Shown: piece by piece, positions 50,136 to 59,327 of the stretch
Position numbering within the stretch: position 1 is the stretch's first letter
Layout of the letters: the number at the start of each line of letters is the position of its first letter
Assembly: GCF_000374445.1 (NCBI RefSeq)
Contig: NZ_KB894420.1
Location: 62,001-126,000 of the forward strand
Origin: Actinokineospora enzanensis DSM 44649
GTDB taxonomy: Bacteria > Actinomycetota > Actinomycetes > Mycobacteriales > Pseudonocardiaceae
Length of the DNA: 64,000 nucleotides
Direction of reading: 5' to 3'
The notes under the pieces: generated by a model
What the model was told of the DNA's origin: nothing
Seen by the model: only the letters and a program-made list of their open reading frames with translations
Databases searched by the model: none
Position numbers and translations under genes: made by a program

Positions 50136-50167
50136 GCGGCCCCCTCCCGAAACCGAGAGGGGGCCGC
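50136..50167. terminator. Hairpin terminator between ogt and the acidic protein gene
   Basis: GCGGCCCCCTC and GAGGGGGCCGC pair perfectly over 11 bases around a 10-base loop, 12 bases beyond the stop of the minus-strand gene 50180-50908. Confidence 0.75.
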
Positions 50168-50179
50168 GAAGGTCGTTTC

Positions 50180-50908
50180 TCAGGAGTGCAGGAGCTGGTT
50201 GAAGAACGCGCGGTAGCGGCGGAGTGCCTGGCGCAGTTCCTCGGTCTGCGCGTCGGCGCCGCTCTGCCATTGCTCCTCCAGGCCGCGCTTGTGCTCGGTG
50301 AAGGTGGCGGCGAGCGCCTGCATGACCTCGGCGACCAGGTGGTCCGCGTTGCGCACGGCGTCCCGCGGGTCGTCGACGAAGGTTCCCTGGATGCCCGACC
50401 ACTGGGCCCGGAAACGTTCGACCTCGTCGTCGCTGAACAGGTCGGCGCCGGGTTCCTCGGCGTCGGTCGCGACCGGGACGCCCGCGGCGCGGTGCTCCTG
50501 CTGGACCGGGATGGCCGCGGTCGGCGTGGTGTCCGCGGGTGTGGTGACCTCGGCCGGGCCGGTGTACAGGTCGGCGTCGGTCGGCCCGCGGTACGGGTCG
50601 GCGGCCTCGGGGGTGGTGCTGTCGGGGGTGGTGACGTCGGCCTCGACGGGCTCGCCGTACCGGTCGTCCGCGGTGGCCGGTCGGGGCGACTCGTGCACCG
50701 CGTCGCGGTCGAACGCGTCCGGGTCGGTGCGGTCCGGGTCGGGGGTGTCGGTGTGGCCTCTGTCGGTGTGTTCAGCGGCCCCGGTGTATTCGGGGGCGTT
50801 GCGTTCGGGGTCGGGGTGAGCGCTGCCCGGGTGGTCGGTGTCGCGGCCGCGGGTGCCGCCAAGCAGGTCCTCGGTCTGCAGCTGGTCGTCGCTCTGGTTC
50901 TGTCGCAA
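50180..50908 (-). CDS. Hypothetical acidic protein, paralogous C-terminus with neighbour
   Basis: This 242-residue protein is not assigned to a family. Residues 1-150 are acidic, Pro/Thr-rich and probably disordered. Residues 155-242 form a helical domain (FSDDEVERFRAQWSGIQGTF, VDDPRDAVRNADHLVAEVMQ, ELRQALRRYRAFFNQLL) that matches the C-terminal domain of the next gene upstream (ERYTADWAAVQERFVDRPAE, ADRLVTALM, LREAIVRYRSLFQDLL). The two share an operon and presumably a complex, possibly at the membrane through the partner's helix. Confidence 0.72.
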   Translation of the reverse strand: MRQNQSDDQLQTEDLLGGTRGRDTDHPGSAHPDPERNAPEYTGAAEHTDRGHTDTPDPDRTDPDAFDRDAVHESPRPATADDRYGEPVEADVTTPDSTTPEAADPYRGPTDADLYTGPAEVTTPADTTPTAAIPVQQEHRAAGVPVATDAEEPGADLFSDDEVERFRAQWSGIQGTFVDDPRDAVRNADHLVAEVMQALAATFTEHKRGLEEQWQSGADAQTEELRQALRRYRAFFNQLLHS

Positions 50909-50947
50909 GGGAAAGGCCTTCCGTGTGCCAGGGAGGGGAAGGGGGTG

Positions 50948-51568
50948 TCAGGCCTGACCGGCGTGGTGGTCGGTGGGGGCCACCTGGCCGTTCGCGTGCT
51001 GGTCGGTGGTGCGCGGCCGCGGGATCTCGGTGTCCGCGCCGTCGCCGAGCAGGTCCTGGAACAGCGAGCGGTAACGCACGATCGCCTCGCGCAGGTCCTC
51101 GGTGGACACGTCGCCGGCGTCCTGGCGCAGCCGCACCGCGTGCGCCAGCCGGTAATGCTCCACAGTGGACGAATGGCGCACGGACAGGTCGGCGAAACGC
51201 TGGTCGGCGTCCCCGTCGAGCGGGTAGCCGCGGTCCGCCATCAGGGCGGTGACCAGACGGTCCGCCTCCTCGACGGCCTCCGCCGGGCGGTCGACGAACC
51301 GCTCCTGCACGGCCGCCCAGTCCGCGGTGTAGCGCTCGCGCTCGTCCGCGGACAGCGTGCGCAGCTCGAACTGGGCGTGCCGCTTCTCGCGTTCGACCAG
51401 CTCCCGCTCGGCCTCGCGCTTGGGGTGCTCGCGCAGCAGCCGCTCGTACTCGCCGCCGAACCGCGAGCGCAGCCGTCGGGTGTGGGTCTGCGACCGCACC
51501 ACCACGGCGACCAACGCGATGATGACGACGACCGCGACGACGATGCCGATGATCGCGCCAGTGGACAT
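50948..51568 (-). CDS. Membrane-anchored helical protein, partner of the acidic protein
   Basis: This 206-residue protein has an N-terminal membrane helix (GAIIGIVVAVVVIIALVAVVV), a basic RRLRSRFGGEYERLLREHPKRE coiled coil, then the helical domain shared with the downstream gene. The ATG at 51568 follows GAAGGAGAATCC. Such N-anchored proteins with this domain recur in actinomycetes without a known role. The gap to the next gene is 39 bases, so co-transcription is likely. Confidence 0.78.
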   Translation of the reverse strand: MSTGAIIGIVVAVVVIIALVAVVVRSQTHTRRLRSRFGGEYERLLREHPKREAERELVEREKRHAQFELRTLSADERERYTADWAAVQERFVDRPAEAVEEADRLVTALMADRGYPLDGDADQRFADLSVRHSSTVEHYRLAHAVRLRQDAGDVSTEDLREAIVRYRSLFQDLLGDGADTEIPRPRTTDQHANGQVAPTDHHAGQA

Positions 51569-51698
51569 CGGATTCTCCTTCCGGACTGGGAAAACCGCGT
51601 GCTGTGTCCGCGTCCCGGTTCGGGCTCTACTTACCCGGGGCCCCGGAAGGCGAAACGGCTTCGCCGGACGTTGGTCCGATAGGCGCAGTCTGCCCCGG

Positions 51699-52112
51699 TC
51701 AGCAACCGCAGTCGGAAACCGTGGTGAGCGGATCGGCCATCCGGTCGCGCAACTCCCCGGCCACTGGAAGCCCTTCCCGCGCCCAGTATTCGAATCCGCC
51801 GAGCATTTCCCGGACCTGGTAGCCGAGCCGCGCGAACGCCAGTGCCGCGCGGGTCGCGCCGTTGCAACCGGGACCCCAGCAATAGGTGACGACCCGCGCA
51901 CCGATCGGCACGAGCTCGGCGGCGCGCGCGGCGATGTCGGCGGTGGGCAGGTGGATCGCGTCCGGGATGTGTCCCTGCGCCCAGGCCGCGGCCGAGCGCG
52001 AGTCGACCACGACCAGGTCGGGCTCGCCCGCCAGGAGTGCGGCGCGGACGTCGGAGACGTCGGTCTCGAAGGTGAGTCTGGCGGTGAAGTGGGCGACGGC
52101 GTCGGTGTTCAT
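51699..52112 (-). CDS. Rhodanese-like sulfurtransferase
   Basis: This 137-residue single-domain rhodanese has LVVVDSRSAAAWAQGHIPDAIHLP and the active-site cysteine loop VTYCWGPGCNGATRAA, one residue pattern longer than the usual six-residue loop. The C-terminal DCGC may add a redox or metal-binding pair. It diverges from a GlxA-type regulator across 80 bases. This arrangement is common: the AraC-type protein probably controls the rhodanese gene. Confidence 0.9.
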   Translation of the reverse strand: MNTDAVAHFTARLTFETDVSDVRAALLAGEPDLVVVDSRSAAAWAQGHIPDAIHLPTADIAARAAELVPIGARVVTYCWGPGCNGATRAALAFARLGYQVREMLGGFEYWAREGLPVAGELRDRMADPLTTVSDCGC

Positions 52113-52192
52113 GTCGGAATCCTGCGACGGCGGGGGTGGTCGGGGACAGTGGCGCTGACGACGCTGTGCGCTAATATCTCGCCATCCACACC

Positions 52193-53125
52193 GTGACCGT
52201 CCTGGCCTATGACGGCCTGTCCGCCTTCGAACTCGGCATCGTGACCGAGGTCTTCGGCCTACCCCGCCCGGAACTCGGCATCGACTGGTACCGGCTGACC
52301 ATCTGCGCCCCCGCCGCGGTCCGCATGGTCGGCGGCGCCACCCTGACCGCCGACGCGGACCTGTCGGCCATGGCCGACGCCGACACGGTGATCGTCCCCG
52401 GGGTGCCGAACGTCCACACGCGAGTCTCACCGGCCGTCGTCGAGGCACTCCGCTCCGCGCACGCCCGAGGCGCTCGGCTGGTGTCGATCTGCTCGGGAGC
52501 CTTCGCGTTGGCCGAGACGGGCTTGCTCGACGGCCGCCGCGCCGCCACGCATTGGCGTTACGCGGATCTGTTGGCGCGGCGCTATCCGGCCGTGCGGGTC
52601 GATGCCGACGTGCTCTATGTCGACGACGGGGATGTGTTGACCAGCGCCGGTAGTGCTGCCGGTATCGACCTATGCCTGCACCTTGTCCGCGCCGACCACG
52701 GCACCGCGATCGCCAACGCGGTGGCGCGGCGGTTGGTGGTGCCGCCGCATCGGGAAGGCGGGCAGGCGCAGTTCATCGAGTCGCCGGTGCCCGCGCCCGC
52801 GGATGACGCCGTGAGCGTGAGCATGGCCTGGGCGTTGGCGAACCTGACCGAGTCGATCACGGTCGATCTGCTGGCGCGGCGCGCGCATCTGTCGGCGCGC
52901 ACGTATCTGCGGCGGTTCAAGCAGGCGAGTGGGACCAGTCCTATTCGTTGGCTTATCACCCAGCGCGTACAGGCGAGCCTGCCGTTGCTGGAGACGGGGG
53001 AGCAGTCGATCGAGGAGATCGCCGCAGCGGTCGGGTTCGACAGCCCGGTGACCTATCGGCACCACTTCACGCGCGCGTTGCACACGTCCCCATCGGCCTA
53101 CCGCCGAGCCTTCCGCGCCCGCTGA
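52193..53125 (+). CDS. GlxA-type AraC-family regulator with DJ-1/PfpI domain
   Basis: This 310-residue regulator has an N-terminal DJ-1/PfpI fold (residues 1-170: VLAYDGLSAFELGIVTEVFG, the cysteine elbow LVSICSGAFALAETGLLDGR, ATHW) and a C-terminal AraC double HTH (TVDLLARRAHLSARTYLRRF, IEEIAAAVGFDSPVTYRHHF). The GTG at 52193 is used because a TAA lies 18 bases upstream in frame; there is no good ribosome binding site, so the message may be nearly leaderless. It likely regulates the divergent rhodanese gene. Confidence 0.92.
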   Translation: MTVLAYDGLSAFELGIVTEVFGLPRPELGIDWYRLTICAPAAVRMVGGATLTADADLSAMADADTVIVPGVPNVHTRVSPAVVEALRSAHARGARLVSICSGAFALAETGLLDGRRAATHWRYADLLARRYPAVRVDADVLYVDDGDVLTSAGSAAGIDLCLHLVRADHGTAIANAVARRLVVPPHREGGQAQFIESPVPAPADDAVSVSMAWALANLTESITVDLLARRAHLSARTYLRRFKQASGTSPIRWLITQRVQASLPLLETGEQSIEEIAAAVGFDSPVTYRHHFTRALHTSPSAYRRAFRAR

Positions 53126-53217
53126 CGTTTCTCGTACGCCCGCGGTGCTTCCGGATCGCGTCCTGGGTGGTGGGCTCGATGGGGCGTGTCGACCTGGCAG
53201 GTGTCGCGGGCCCTGGT

Positions 53218-53718
53218 CTATTTGCCGCGTTCGATGGCGACCAGGGACGGGTCGGCGATCTGGTAGCCGACACCGCGGACGGTGCGGATCAGGTCGGTGT
53301 TGGTGTCGATCTTGCCGCGCAGCCTGCGGACGTGCACGTCCACCGTCCGCTCGCTGACGTACAAGGTCCGCCAGACCTGGCTCATCAGGGCGCGCCTGCG
53401 GTGGACGCGCTCCGGGTGCGATGCCAGGTACAGCAGCAGGTCGAACTCCAACCGCGTCAGCACCACCTCGCGGTCGCGCCACAGCACGCGGCGGGCGTCG
53501 GCCTGGACGCGCAGCGGGGCGGTCTTGCGGGGGAGCGGGACGAGCTTGGCGGGGGCCTTGGGCTGGTCCACGGTGACGGCGAGCCCGTCGTCGCCGAGCG
53601 CGCGCAGCGCCTGGACCAGGCCTTCGGTGAGCGCCGGGACCCGGTCGGGCTCGGCGGTGAGGTGGACGGTGAGCGTGATCCGGGTCGGTTGCCCGGCCTT
53701 GCTGAGCGGAGTGGCCAT
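53218..53718 (-). CDS. OmpR-type winged-helix protein lacking a receiver domain
   Basis: This 166-residue protein has a C-terminal PhoB/OmpR DNA-binding domain (residues 75-160: VVLTRLEFDLLLYLASHPE, YVSERTVDVHVRRLRGKI, LIRTVRGVGYQIA). The N-terminal 70 residues (VHLTAEPDRVPALTEGLVQA, ALGDDGLAVTV) form a small alpha/beta domain and not a phospho-receiver. No sensor kinase is adjacent. The ATG at 53718 is preceded by AGGGA; an in-frame ATG at 53775 is possible. It is a one-component orphan regulator of unknown signal. Confidence 0.85.
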   Translation of the reverse strand: MATPLSKAGQPTRITLTVHLTAEPDRVPALTEGLVQALRALGDDGLAVTVDQPKAPAKLVPLPRKTAPLRVQADARRVLWRDREVVLTRLEFDLLLYLASHPERVHRRRALMSQVWRTLYVSERTVDVHVRRLRGKIDTNTDLIRTVRGVGYQIADPSLVAIERGK

Positions 53719-53858
53719 GGGGATCCCTGCTGATCGCACGTGACGGGGGCGGTGGTTCGGCGTCAGCGCCGACATCGCCCTCCCGTGATCGGGTCGGGAC
53801 GCACGGCCACAGTCGACCAGCCGGGTGGCGGCCGGTCAACGGTGTCCGGAGGGTGGGA

Positions 53859-54908
53859 CTACTCCGCGTAGTGCTCGGTGGTCAGGTATGGGTGCAGCAC
53901 GTCGGTGCCGCGCGGCAGGAACCACTCGTCGAAGTCGAGGCCGGGGGTGCCGAGCAGGTCGATCTCGTCCTCGCCGGTCTCCTCGTCCAGGTCGTAGACC
54001 CGCTCGTGGTCCAGGTCGGCGAACACGTGCTCGTCGAACGCGGCGAACATCTCCTTGACCGGCAGCTCGTCGAGCAGGCCTGCCAGGTCCAGCTGCACAC
54101 CGGTCTCGGCCTTGAGCACGTGCAGCGCGAGCGCCTCCGCGGTGCACAGCGGCGGGGTCCAATCCGGCTGCGAGAGCCGGTAGCCCAGGATCGCGGTGAC
54201 TACCAGGAACTGCTTGGCGAACAGCGCGCCGTAGTGCTCGGCGTAGCGAGCGGGCAGCTGGTTGAGCACGCTGAGCGCCTCGACCTCGCCTGCCGAGCCC
54301 TCCGCGTCCTCCAGCTCCTGCACGTCCGCGAACAGCTCGTCGGTGAGGATCTCCATGGCCTGCACCATGGCGCCCGCGACCAGCCGGGCCGCGTCGGCGG
54401 ACACCGCGGTGTCCGGGTCGGCCGGGTCGTGCCCGAACGCCTCGGGGCCGAACGCGCGCAGCGCGTCCGCGGCGCCGCGCAGCTCCTCGCGCAGGGCGGC
54501 GACCTCCTCCTCGGTCAGCTCGGCGTCGTCGTCCTCCAGCTCCTCGACCGCGTCGCCCTCGCCGAGCGCGGCGGCCAGGTCGTCGTCGGAGGCGATGACC
54601 TCGCAGCGGCCGACCGACCAGCCGGACAGCAGCTCGGTCTGGGCGAGCAGCTCGGTCAGCACGTGCCGGGCCGCCTCCTCGGCGAACGACAGCGCCGGGG
54701 CGTCCAGCAGCCAGGTGATGACGGCCCCGCTCGGGTGCACCGCGACCCGGTGGTCCAGCGGTTCCACCTCGACCCCGTCCGGGCCCTCGATCCCGGCGAG
54801 CAGGTCGAGCTGCTCGTCCAGCAGGGCGGCGACACCGTGCCGCTGCAGCGGGTCGAGTTCCGCGGTGTCGGAGGGCGGGGTGACGTCGGCGGTGAGCTGG
54901 TATTCCAC
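53859..54908 (-). CDS. Hypothetical acidic cytoplasmic protein
   Basis: This 349-residue protein is not recognised. It is strongly acidic, with an EELEDDDAELTEEEV linker near residue 125 between an N-terminal alpha/beta part (ATWLLDAPALSFAEEAARHV-like) and a helical C-terminal part that ends FDEWFLPRGTDVLHPYLTTEHYAE. It has no membrane helix or signal. It lies 22 bases downstream of the PhoD gene on the same strand, so the two may be co-transcribed. Confidence 0.72.
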   Translation of the reverse strand: MEYQLTADVTPPSDTAELDPLQRHGVAALLDEQLDLLAGIEGPDGVEVEPLDHRVAVHPSGAVITWLLDAPALSFAEEAARHVLTELLAQTELLSGWSVGRCEVIASDDDLAAALGEGDAVEELEDDDAELTEEEVAALREELRGAADALRAFGPEAFGHDPADPDTAVSADAARLVAGAMVQAMEILTDELFADVQELEDAEGSAGEVEALSVLNQLPARYAEHYGALFAKQFLVVTAILGYRLSQPDWTPPLCTAEALALHVLKAETGVQLDLAGLLDELPVKEMFAAFDEHVFADLDHERVYDLDEETGEDEIDLLGTPGLDFDEWFLPRGTDVLHPYLTTEHYAE

Positions 54909-54930
54909 GCGGGCAGTTTAGGAGCGCCGC

Positions 54931-56580
54931 TCACTCCCGGCTCGCGCGACCCACCGTCAGTCCGACGGCGGGCAGCGGCCGCAGGTACGGGCCGTCGGCA
55001 CCGGTGTCGGCGCACTCCACGACCAGGTCGGCACGCCTGCCGCGGACGCGCAGCGTGGCGACCGCGTTGCCGAAGTAGGGCCCCGCGATCTTGCGCCAGT
55101 CCACCGGCAGCGGTCGGATCTCGGGCGACCGGTACATCCACCACCGCAGCACCCGGGCCAGCGGCCGCCACCAGCTGACCCGGAACAGCGGCCGCATGTA
55201 CCGCTCGACGCTGTTGTGCACGGGCGAGCAGGTCAGCTGGTAGACCCGGGCGTTCACCGGCCGGTCGAACGTGGCCTCCGCCGCGTACACGTGGTGCACA
55301 TCGCCGGACAGCACGCTCACCGTCGCCGCCGAACCCTCCGCGATGCGCCGAATCAGCCGGGTCAGCCGGTCGCTGGACTGCCGGAACGACGGCCAGTGCT
55401 CCAGGTCGGCGCCCTGCCGCAGCTTCTCCGCGAGCCGCCCGCGCCAGTCGGTGCGGCGGCAGGCCACCTCGTTCATCGACTGCACGTGGCTGATCACCGG
55501 CGGCATCAGCCAGGGCAGCGACGAGCCGATCAGCAGATGGTCGTAGTCGCCGTCGGCGTTGTCCTCGATCCACTCGAACTCGCCGTCGCCGACCATGGAC
55601 CGCCTGCCGTCCTTGAGGATCCGGCCGGACCGGGTGTCGATCACCAGCAGCCGCACGTTCCCGAAGTCCCGCCGGTAGCTCCACCGCACACCCTTGCGGC
55701 CGTTGTACTCGTGCGTCGCCACATCGGCGAACCCGGCCAGCACGGCCGCCGCGTCGCCCTCGGCGGCGGTGACCTTGCGGTAGGTCTCGTCGGCGGCCAG
55801 CTCGGTGGGGGAGAGGTTGCCGAGATGCTGGTAGACCCAGTACGACACCAGCGCCCCGCGTTCCCGCTCGGCCCACCACGACGTCCGCTCGATGGCGTCG
55901 CGCCAGGTCTGCGAGGTGTTCCAGTCGTCCCGCACGTCGTGGTCGTCGAAGATCATCGAGATCGGCACGGTCGAGAACAGCCAGCGCACCGACGGCGACG
56001 ACCACGCCTCCAGGTAGAGGTGGGTGTACTCGGTGAAGTCCGCGACCTCGGTCCCGGGCGGCTCGGTGATGTCGCGGCGGGCGGCGATCCAGGCCTGGGT
56101 GGCCTTGCTGGTCTCGTCCGCATAGACCTGGTCACCCAGGAGCACCAGCGAGTGCGGCCACTCCGACTCGTCCTGCCCGGCCATCCGGTTCGCGTAGGCG
56201 GCGAGCGCGTCGGTGCCCCAGAGCTCGTGCTCCTCCGGGTCGTCGCTCTCCGGTTTGCGGCAGGAGCCGAACAGCAGGAGGAAGTCGGAGTCGTCCTCGG
56301 GGAGGGTGCGGATGCGGCTGGGCGGGCGGTCGTCGGGCAGCGGCCAGCGCGGGGTGCCGTCGAGGCGCACCTGGTACTCGGTCACCGAGCCCGGCGCCAG
56401 GTCGGTGAGTGCGACCAGCGCGTAGTGGTGCCCGGTGACCTCGAACGTGCGGGCGGCCGCGGCGGCCTGGCCTGCGGTGTCGGTGATGGTCACCTCGCAG
56501 GCCGCGTCGGTCTCCACCCAGACGGTGGCCGACGTCCGGTCCACGTGTCGCAGGATCGGGCCGAGTACCAGGTCGGGCAT
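54931..56580 (-). CDS. PhoD-family metallophosphoesterase
   Basis: This 549-residue protein is related to alkaline phosphatase D. It has an N-terminal Ig-like domain (LGPILRHVDRTSATVWVET), then metal-site motifs FGSCRKPES, LVLLGDQVYADE, SMIFDDHDVRDDW, IGSSLPWLMPP, VLSGDVHHVY. It has no signal peptide, unlike secreted Tat-dependent PhoD enzymes, so it is probably cytoplasmic and may act on phosphodiesters or nucleotides. The ATG at 56580 follows GAGGAGGATTC. Confidence 0.9.
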   Translation of the reverse strand: MPDLVLGPILRHVDRTSATVWVETDAACEVTITDTAGQAAAAARTFEVTGHHYALVALTDLAPGSVTEYQVRLDGTPRWPLPDDRPPSRIRTLPEDDSDFLLLFGSCRKPESDDPEEHELWGTDALAAYANRMAGQDESEWPHSLVLLGDQVYADETSKATQAWIAARRDITEPPGTEVADFTEYTHLYLEAWSSPSVRWLFSTVPISMIFDDHDVRDDWNTSQTWRDAIERTSWWAERERGALVSYWVYQHLGNLSPTELAADETYRKVTAAEGDAAAVLAGFADVATHEYNGRKGVRWSYRRDFGNVRLLVIDTRSGRILKDGRRSMVGDGEFEWIEDNADGDYDHLLIGSSLPWLMPPVISHVQSMNEVACRRTDWRGRLAEKLRQGADLEHWPSFRQSSDRLTRLIRRIAEGSAATVSVLSGDVHHVYAAEATFDRPVNARVYQLTCSPVHNSVERYMRPLFRVSWWRPLARVLRWWMYRSPEIRPLPVDWRKIAGPYFGNAVATLRVRGRRADLVVECADTGADGPYLRPLPAVGLTVGRASRE

Positions 56581-56715
56581 GAATCCTCCTCGGTTTCGTC
56601 CGGTAGGTACCCCGATCCGCGCCCGCCTCACAGCCCACCCGACATCTCGGTGATCAGGTGGACATCGACCCGCACGACCGGTGGCCGAGCAGGCCGCAGA
56701 CGGCCCCGGCGGTGG

Positions 56716-58026
56716 TCAGACGGCCTGTACGCCCCCGATCTCGCCGCTGCGGAAGGCATCGACGAACAACCGATGGTCCTCCCGGGTCTGCTCCGCATAA
56801 CGCAACGCGAACTCCACCACCCAGTCCACGAACTCGCCTTCACGCCCGGCCAGCACCACCGATATAGCGTCCTCGACCTGGAAATCGACCAGCGCCTGCT
56901 CCGAATCGGAGTCCGAGACACAATGCGCCTTGGCCGTGGCCCGCCCCAGATACGCCACCACCGGCAACATATCCGCGGGCTCGCTCAGCTCCGACCAATC
57001 CAGATCGGACGTATACGGCGACAACTCCGCCACCACGAACCCGACCCCGTCGATCTCGGTATGCCCCAACCACGGATCGGCGTGTGCCTGGAGAGCCCGC
57101 TGCGACACGGCGGTGCGGTGCCCATGGTGATCGAAGTAACCACGGATCCGCTCGTCGGTCACGATCCGACTGGGCGCCGCCACGTTCGCCTGTTTCATCG
57201 ACAGCACCACGTCGTTCTCCAGTGCCTGCGACCGCCCCTCGACCAGCACGTTGTACGCGGGTAACCCCGCCGAGCCGATGCCGAACCCGCTGCGCCCGAC
57301 CACGTCCTTGATCCGGTAGCTCAGGCTGCTCACGGCCCGCTTCCCGTCCGGGATGGTGTCCAGGTACCGCTCGAACGCCGCCTCCACCCGCGCCCGTTCG
57401 TCGTCGTCGAGTCGGCGGGTGCCGGGCCGCATTCGGAACGCCCGGTCGAAGTCGCGGACCTCGGTGATCTCGTCGAGCAGGTCGACCCGGGTGGCCAGGC
57501 GGGCGCGCAGCAGGACGTGTCGCAGGGCGCCGTCGGTGTTGTCGATGTGCAGGCGGAACATCTCGTCGCCGGGGTGTTCGGCGAACGAGCGGACCTGGTC
57601 GACGTAGGCGCGGGTGTAGGCGCGGACCAGTTTGGTGATCTCCGCGTCGGGCAGTGCCTTGCGCCAGCCCAGCAGGGCCATGCTGGCCGCGAACCGGCGC
57701 ACGTCCCAGGTGAACGAGCCGGGGTAGGCCTCGTCGAAGTCGTTGACGTCGAAGACCAGGGTGCCCTCGGCGTCCATGTAGGTGCCGAAGTTCTCCGCGT
57801 GCAGGTCGCCCTGGATCCACACCCGGCCGGTGCGGTCGTCGGCCCACTCGTCCGGCTCGTCGGCCATGTCGGCGTAGAACAGGCAGGCGCTGCCGCGGTA
57901 GAAGGCGAACGGCTCGGCGGCCATCTTGCGGAACTTGCCGCGGAAGGCGGCCGGGTCGGCGCTCATCAGCTCGTCGAACGCCGACTGCAGCACGGACACG
58001 ATGCGGGCGCGACGGTCGTCGCTCAT
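56716..58026 (-). CDS. DUF2252 family protein (kinase-like fold)
   Basis: This 436-residue protein belongs to DUF2252, distantly related to aminoglycoside phosphotransferase-type kinases. It has FRKMAAEPFAFYRGSACLFY, VWIQGDLHAENFGTYMDAEG (catalytic-loop-like D-L-H-x-E-N), FDVNDFDEAYPGSFTWDVRR (DFD metal motif), and VVGRSGFGIGSAGLPAYNVL. The ATG at 58026 has GAGGAG upstream. Many actinomycetes hold several copies; the substrate is unknown. Confidence 0.9.
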   Translation of the reverse strand: MSDDRRARIVSVLQSAFDELMSADPAAFRGKFRKMAAEPFAFYRGSACLFYADMADEPDEWADDRTGRVWIQGDLHAENFGTYMDAEGTLVFDVNDFDEAYPGSFTWDVRRFAASMALLGWRKALPDAEITKLVRAYTRAYVDQVRSFAEHPGDEMFRLHIDNTDGALRHVLLRARLATRVDLLDEITEVRDFDRAFRMRPGTRRLDDDERARVEAAFERYLDTIPDGKRAVSSLSYRIKDVVGRSGFGIGSAGLPAYNVLVEGRSQALENDVVLSMKQANVAAPSRIVTDERIRGYFDHHGHRTAVSQRALQAHADPWLGHTEIDGVGFVVAELSPYTSDLDWSELSEPADMLPVVAYLGRATAKAHCVSDSDSEQALVDFQVEDAISVVLAGREGEFVDWVVEFALRYAEQTREDHRLFVDAFRSGEIGGVQAV

Positions 58027-58565
58027 GCGGGGACTCCTCGGGGCCGGGGCCGGTCCCGCCAGGTTGTCCATAGTGGATTAACACCGCGTTCACACCCGGT
58101 TTCGCGCACCGGAATCGTGAACCGGACTCCGGTACGGCCCTGGCGGGCACGGATGGTCACTCGACGCAGAGGTTCCCATCACCCGGCAGGCCGATCAAGA
58201 TCCGTTCTGTCCGGTCCGCGCCGACCGCCCGCGACCGCGAGCACACGCCCGGCGAGCGATCCGGCGGCCCGCTCCCCCCTCCCGGTGGCCTGGTGCCACC
58301 GAACGGGCGCTTCCGGGGCGCGACCCTGGGCTATTTCCGGGTGGCTCACTACCTTGTGGACTCGACCCCGGCGGGAAATCACGATGGCAGGTAATCCGAT
58401 CGAGTAGTTCCGTCACTCTGGACGCGCGTTCCGAGCCGATTGTCCGGCAGAGTTCACGCATCGCGCGCGGGCCATGAAACGCGCTCGCTTTCACATTTCC
58501 GGCGGGGAACCGGAGTTCGATCGGTGCGCCGACCCGGGGAACCGGGCCGGGAAAGGGAAGACGGC
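58027..58565. other. Intergenic divergent promoter region
   Basis: No gene is supported in these 539 bases between DUF2252 (leftward) and the DUF4239 gene (rightward). The short open frames are shadows. AT-richer patches lie near 58068-58085 (GTCCATAGTGGATTAACACC) and 58340-58410, the best promoter candidates for the two sides. Confidence 0.5.
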
Positions 58566-59327
58566 ATGAACATCTACGTCACCGGGTTGCTGTGGGTCGT
58601 CGGGGCGGCCGTGGTGACCGCCGCGGTCGCCTACCTGATCCGCCGGATCGGCGAGACCCAGGGCACGATGGACAACAACGAGGCCGCAGGCCAGGTGTTC
58701 ACCATCGTCGGCGGCCTGCACGCGGTGCTGCTGGCGTTCGTGCTGATCTCCCTGTTCGACGCCACCGACGCCGCCGAGGAGGACTCCTACCGGGAGGCCG
58801 ACAACCTCGTCGCCGCCCAGTGGGCCGCCGACTCGCTCGGCGAGCCGACCCGCACCGAGCTGCACGACCTCACCGCGACCTACCTCAACACCGTGATCCA
58901 GCAGGAGTGGCCCGACCTGGTGCAGGGCGACGACGACGTCTCCGGCGACGGCTGGCAGACCCTGGACCGGATGCGGCAGGCCGTCGCGAAGGCCCAGGCC
59001 ACCGACGACTGGCAGAACGACGAGAAGTCCGACGCGGCCAACAAGCTCTGGGAGGTCTACCAGGCCAGGCAGGACCGGCTCAACGCGGCGGGCAACGGCA
59101 TCAGCGACGTGCTGTGGTTCGCGCTGATCGCGGGCAGCGTCATGTCCGTGGCGCTGCCGCTGATGTTCGGCGGTCCGCGCCCGGTCACGCACATCGTCAT
59201 CGTGTCGATTCTCGCGGGCACCCTGTCGCTGCTGCTGTTCGCCACCCACCAGCTGCAGAACCCCTACAGCGGCGGCGCCAAGATCGAGCCAGCCGCGTTC
59301 GAAAGCGCCCAGGCCAGGCTCCAGTGA
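58566..59327 (+). CDS. DUF4239 membrane protein (bestrophin-like)
   Basis: This 253-residue protein has four membrane helices: two N-terminal (TGLLWVVGAAVVTAAVAYLI, VGGLHAVLLAFVLISLF) and two C-terminal (DVLWFALIAGSVMSVALPLM, HIVIVSILAGTLSLLLFAT). Between them lies a cytoplasmic helical domain with the family motif EADNLVAAQWAADSL. A conserved N-terminal MDNNEAAGQVFTIVGG precedes helix 2. The family is compared with bestrophin-type channels; function is unproven. Its stop overlaps the next gene's start (GTGA). Confidence 0.88.
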   Translation: MNIYVTGLLWVVGAAVVTAAVAYLIRRIGETQGTMDNNEAAGQVFTIVGGLHAVLLAFVLISLFDATDAAEEDSYREADNLVAAQWAADSLGEPTRTELHDLTATYLNTVIQQEWPDLVQGDDDVSGDGWQTLDRMRQAVAKAQATDDWQNDEKSDAANKLWEVYQARQDRLNAAGNGISDVLWFALIAGSVMSVALPLMFGGPRPVTHIVIVSILAGTLSLLLFATHQLQNPYSGGAKIEPAAFESAQARLQ

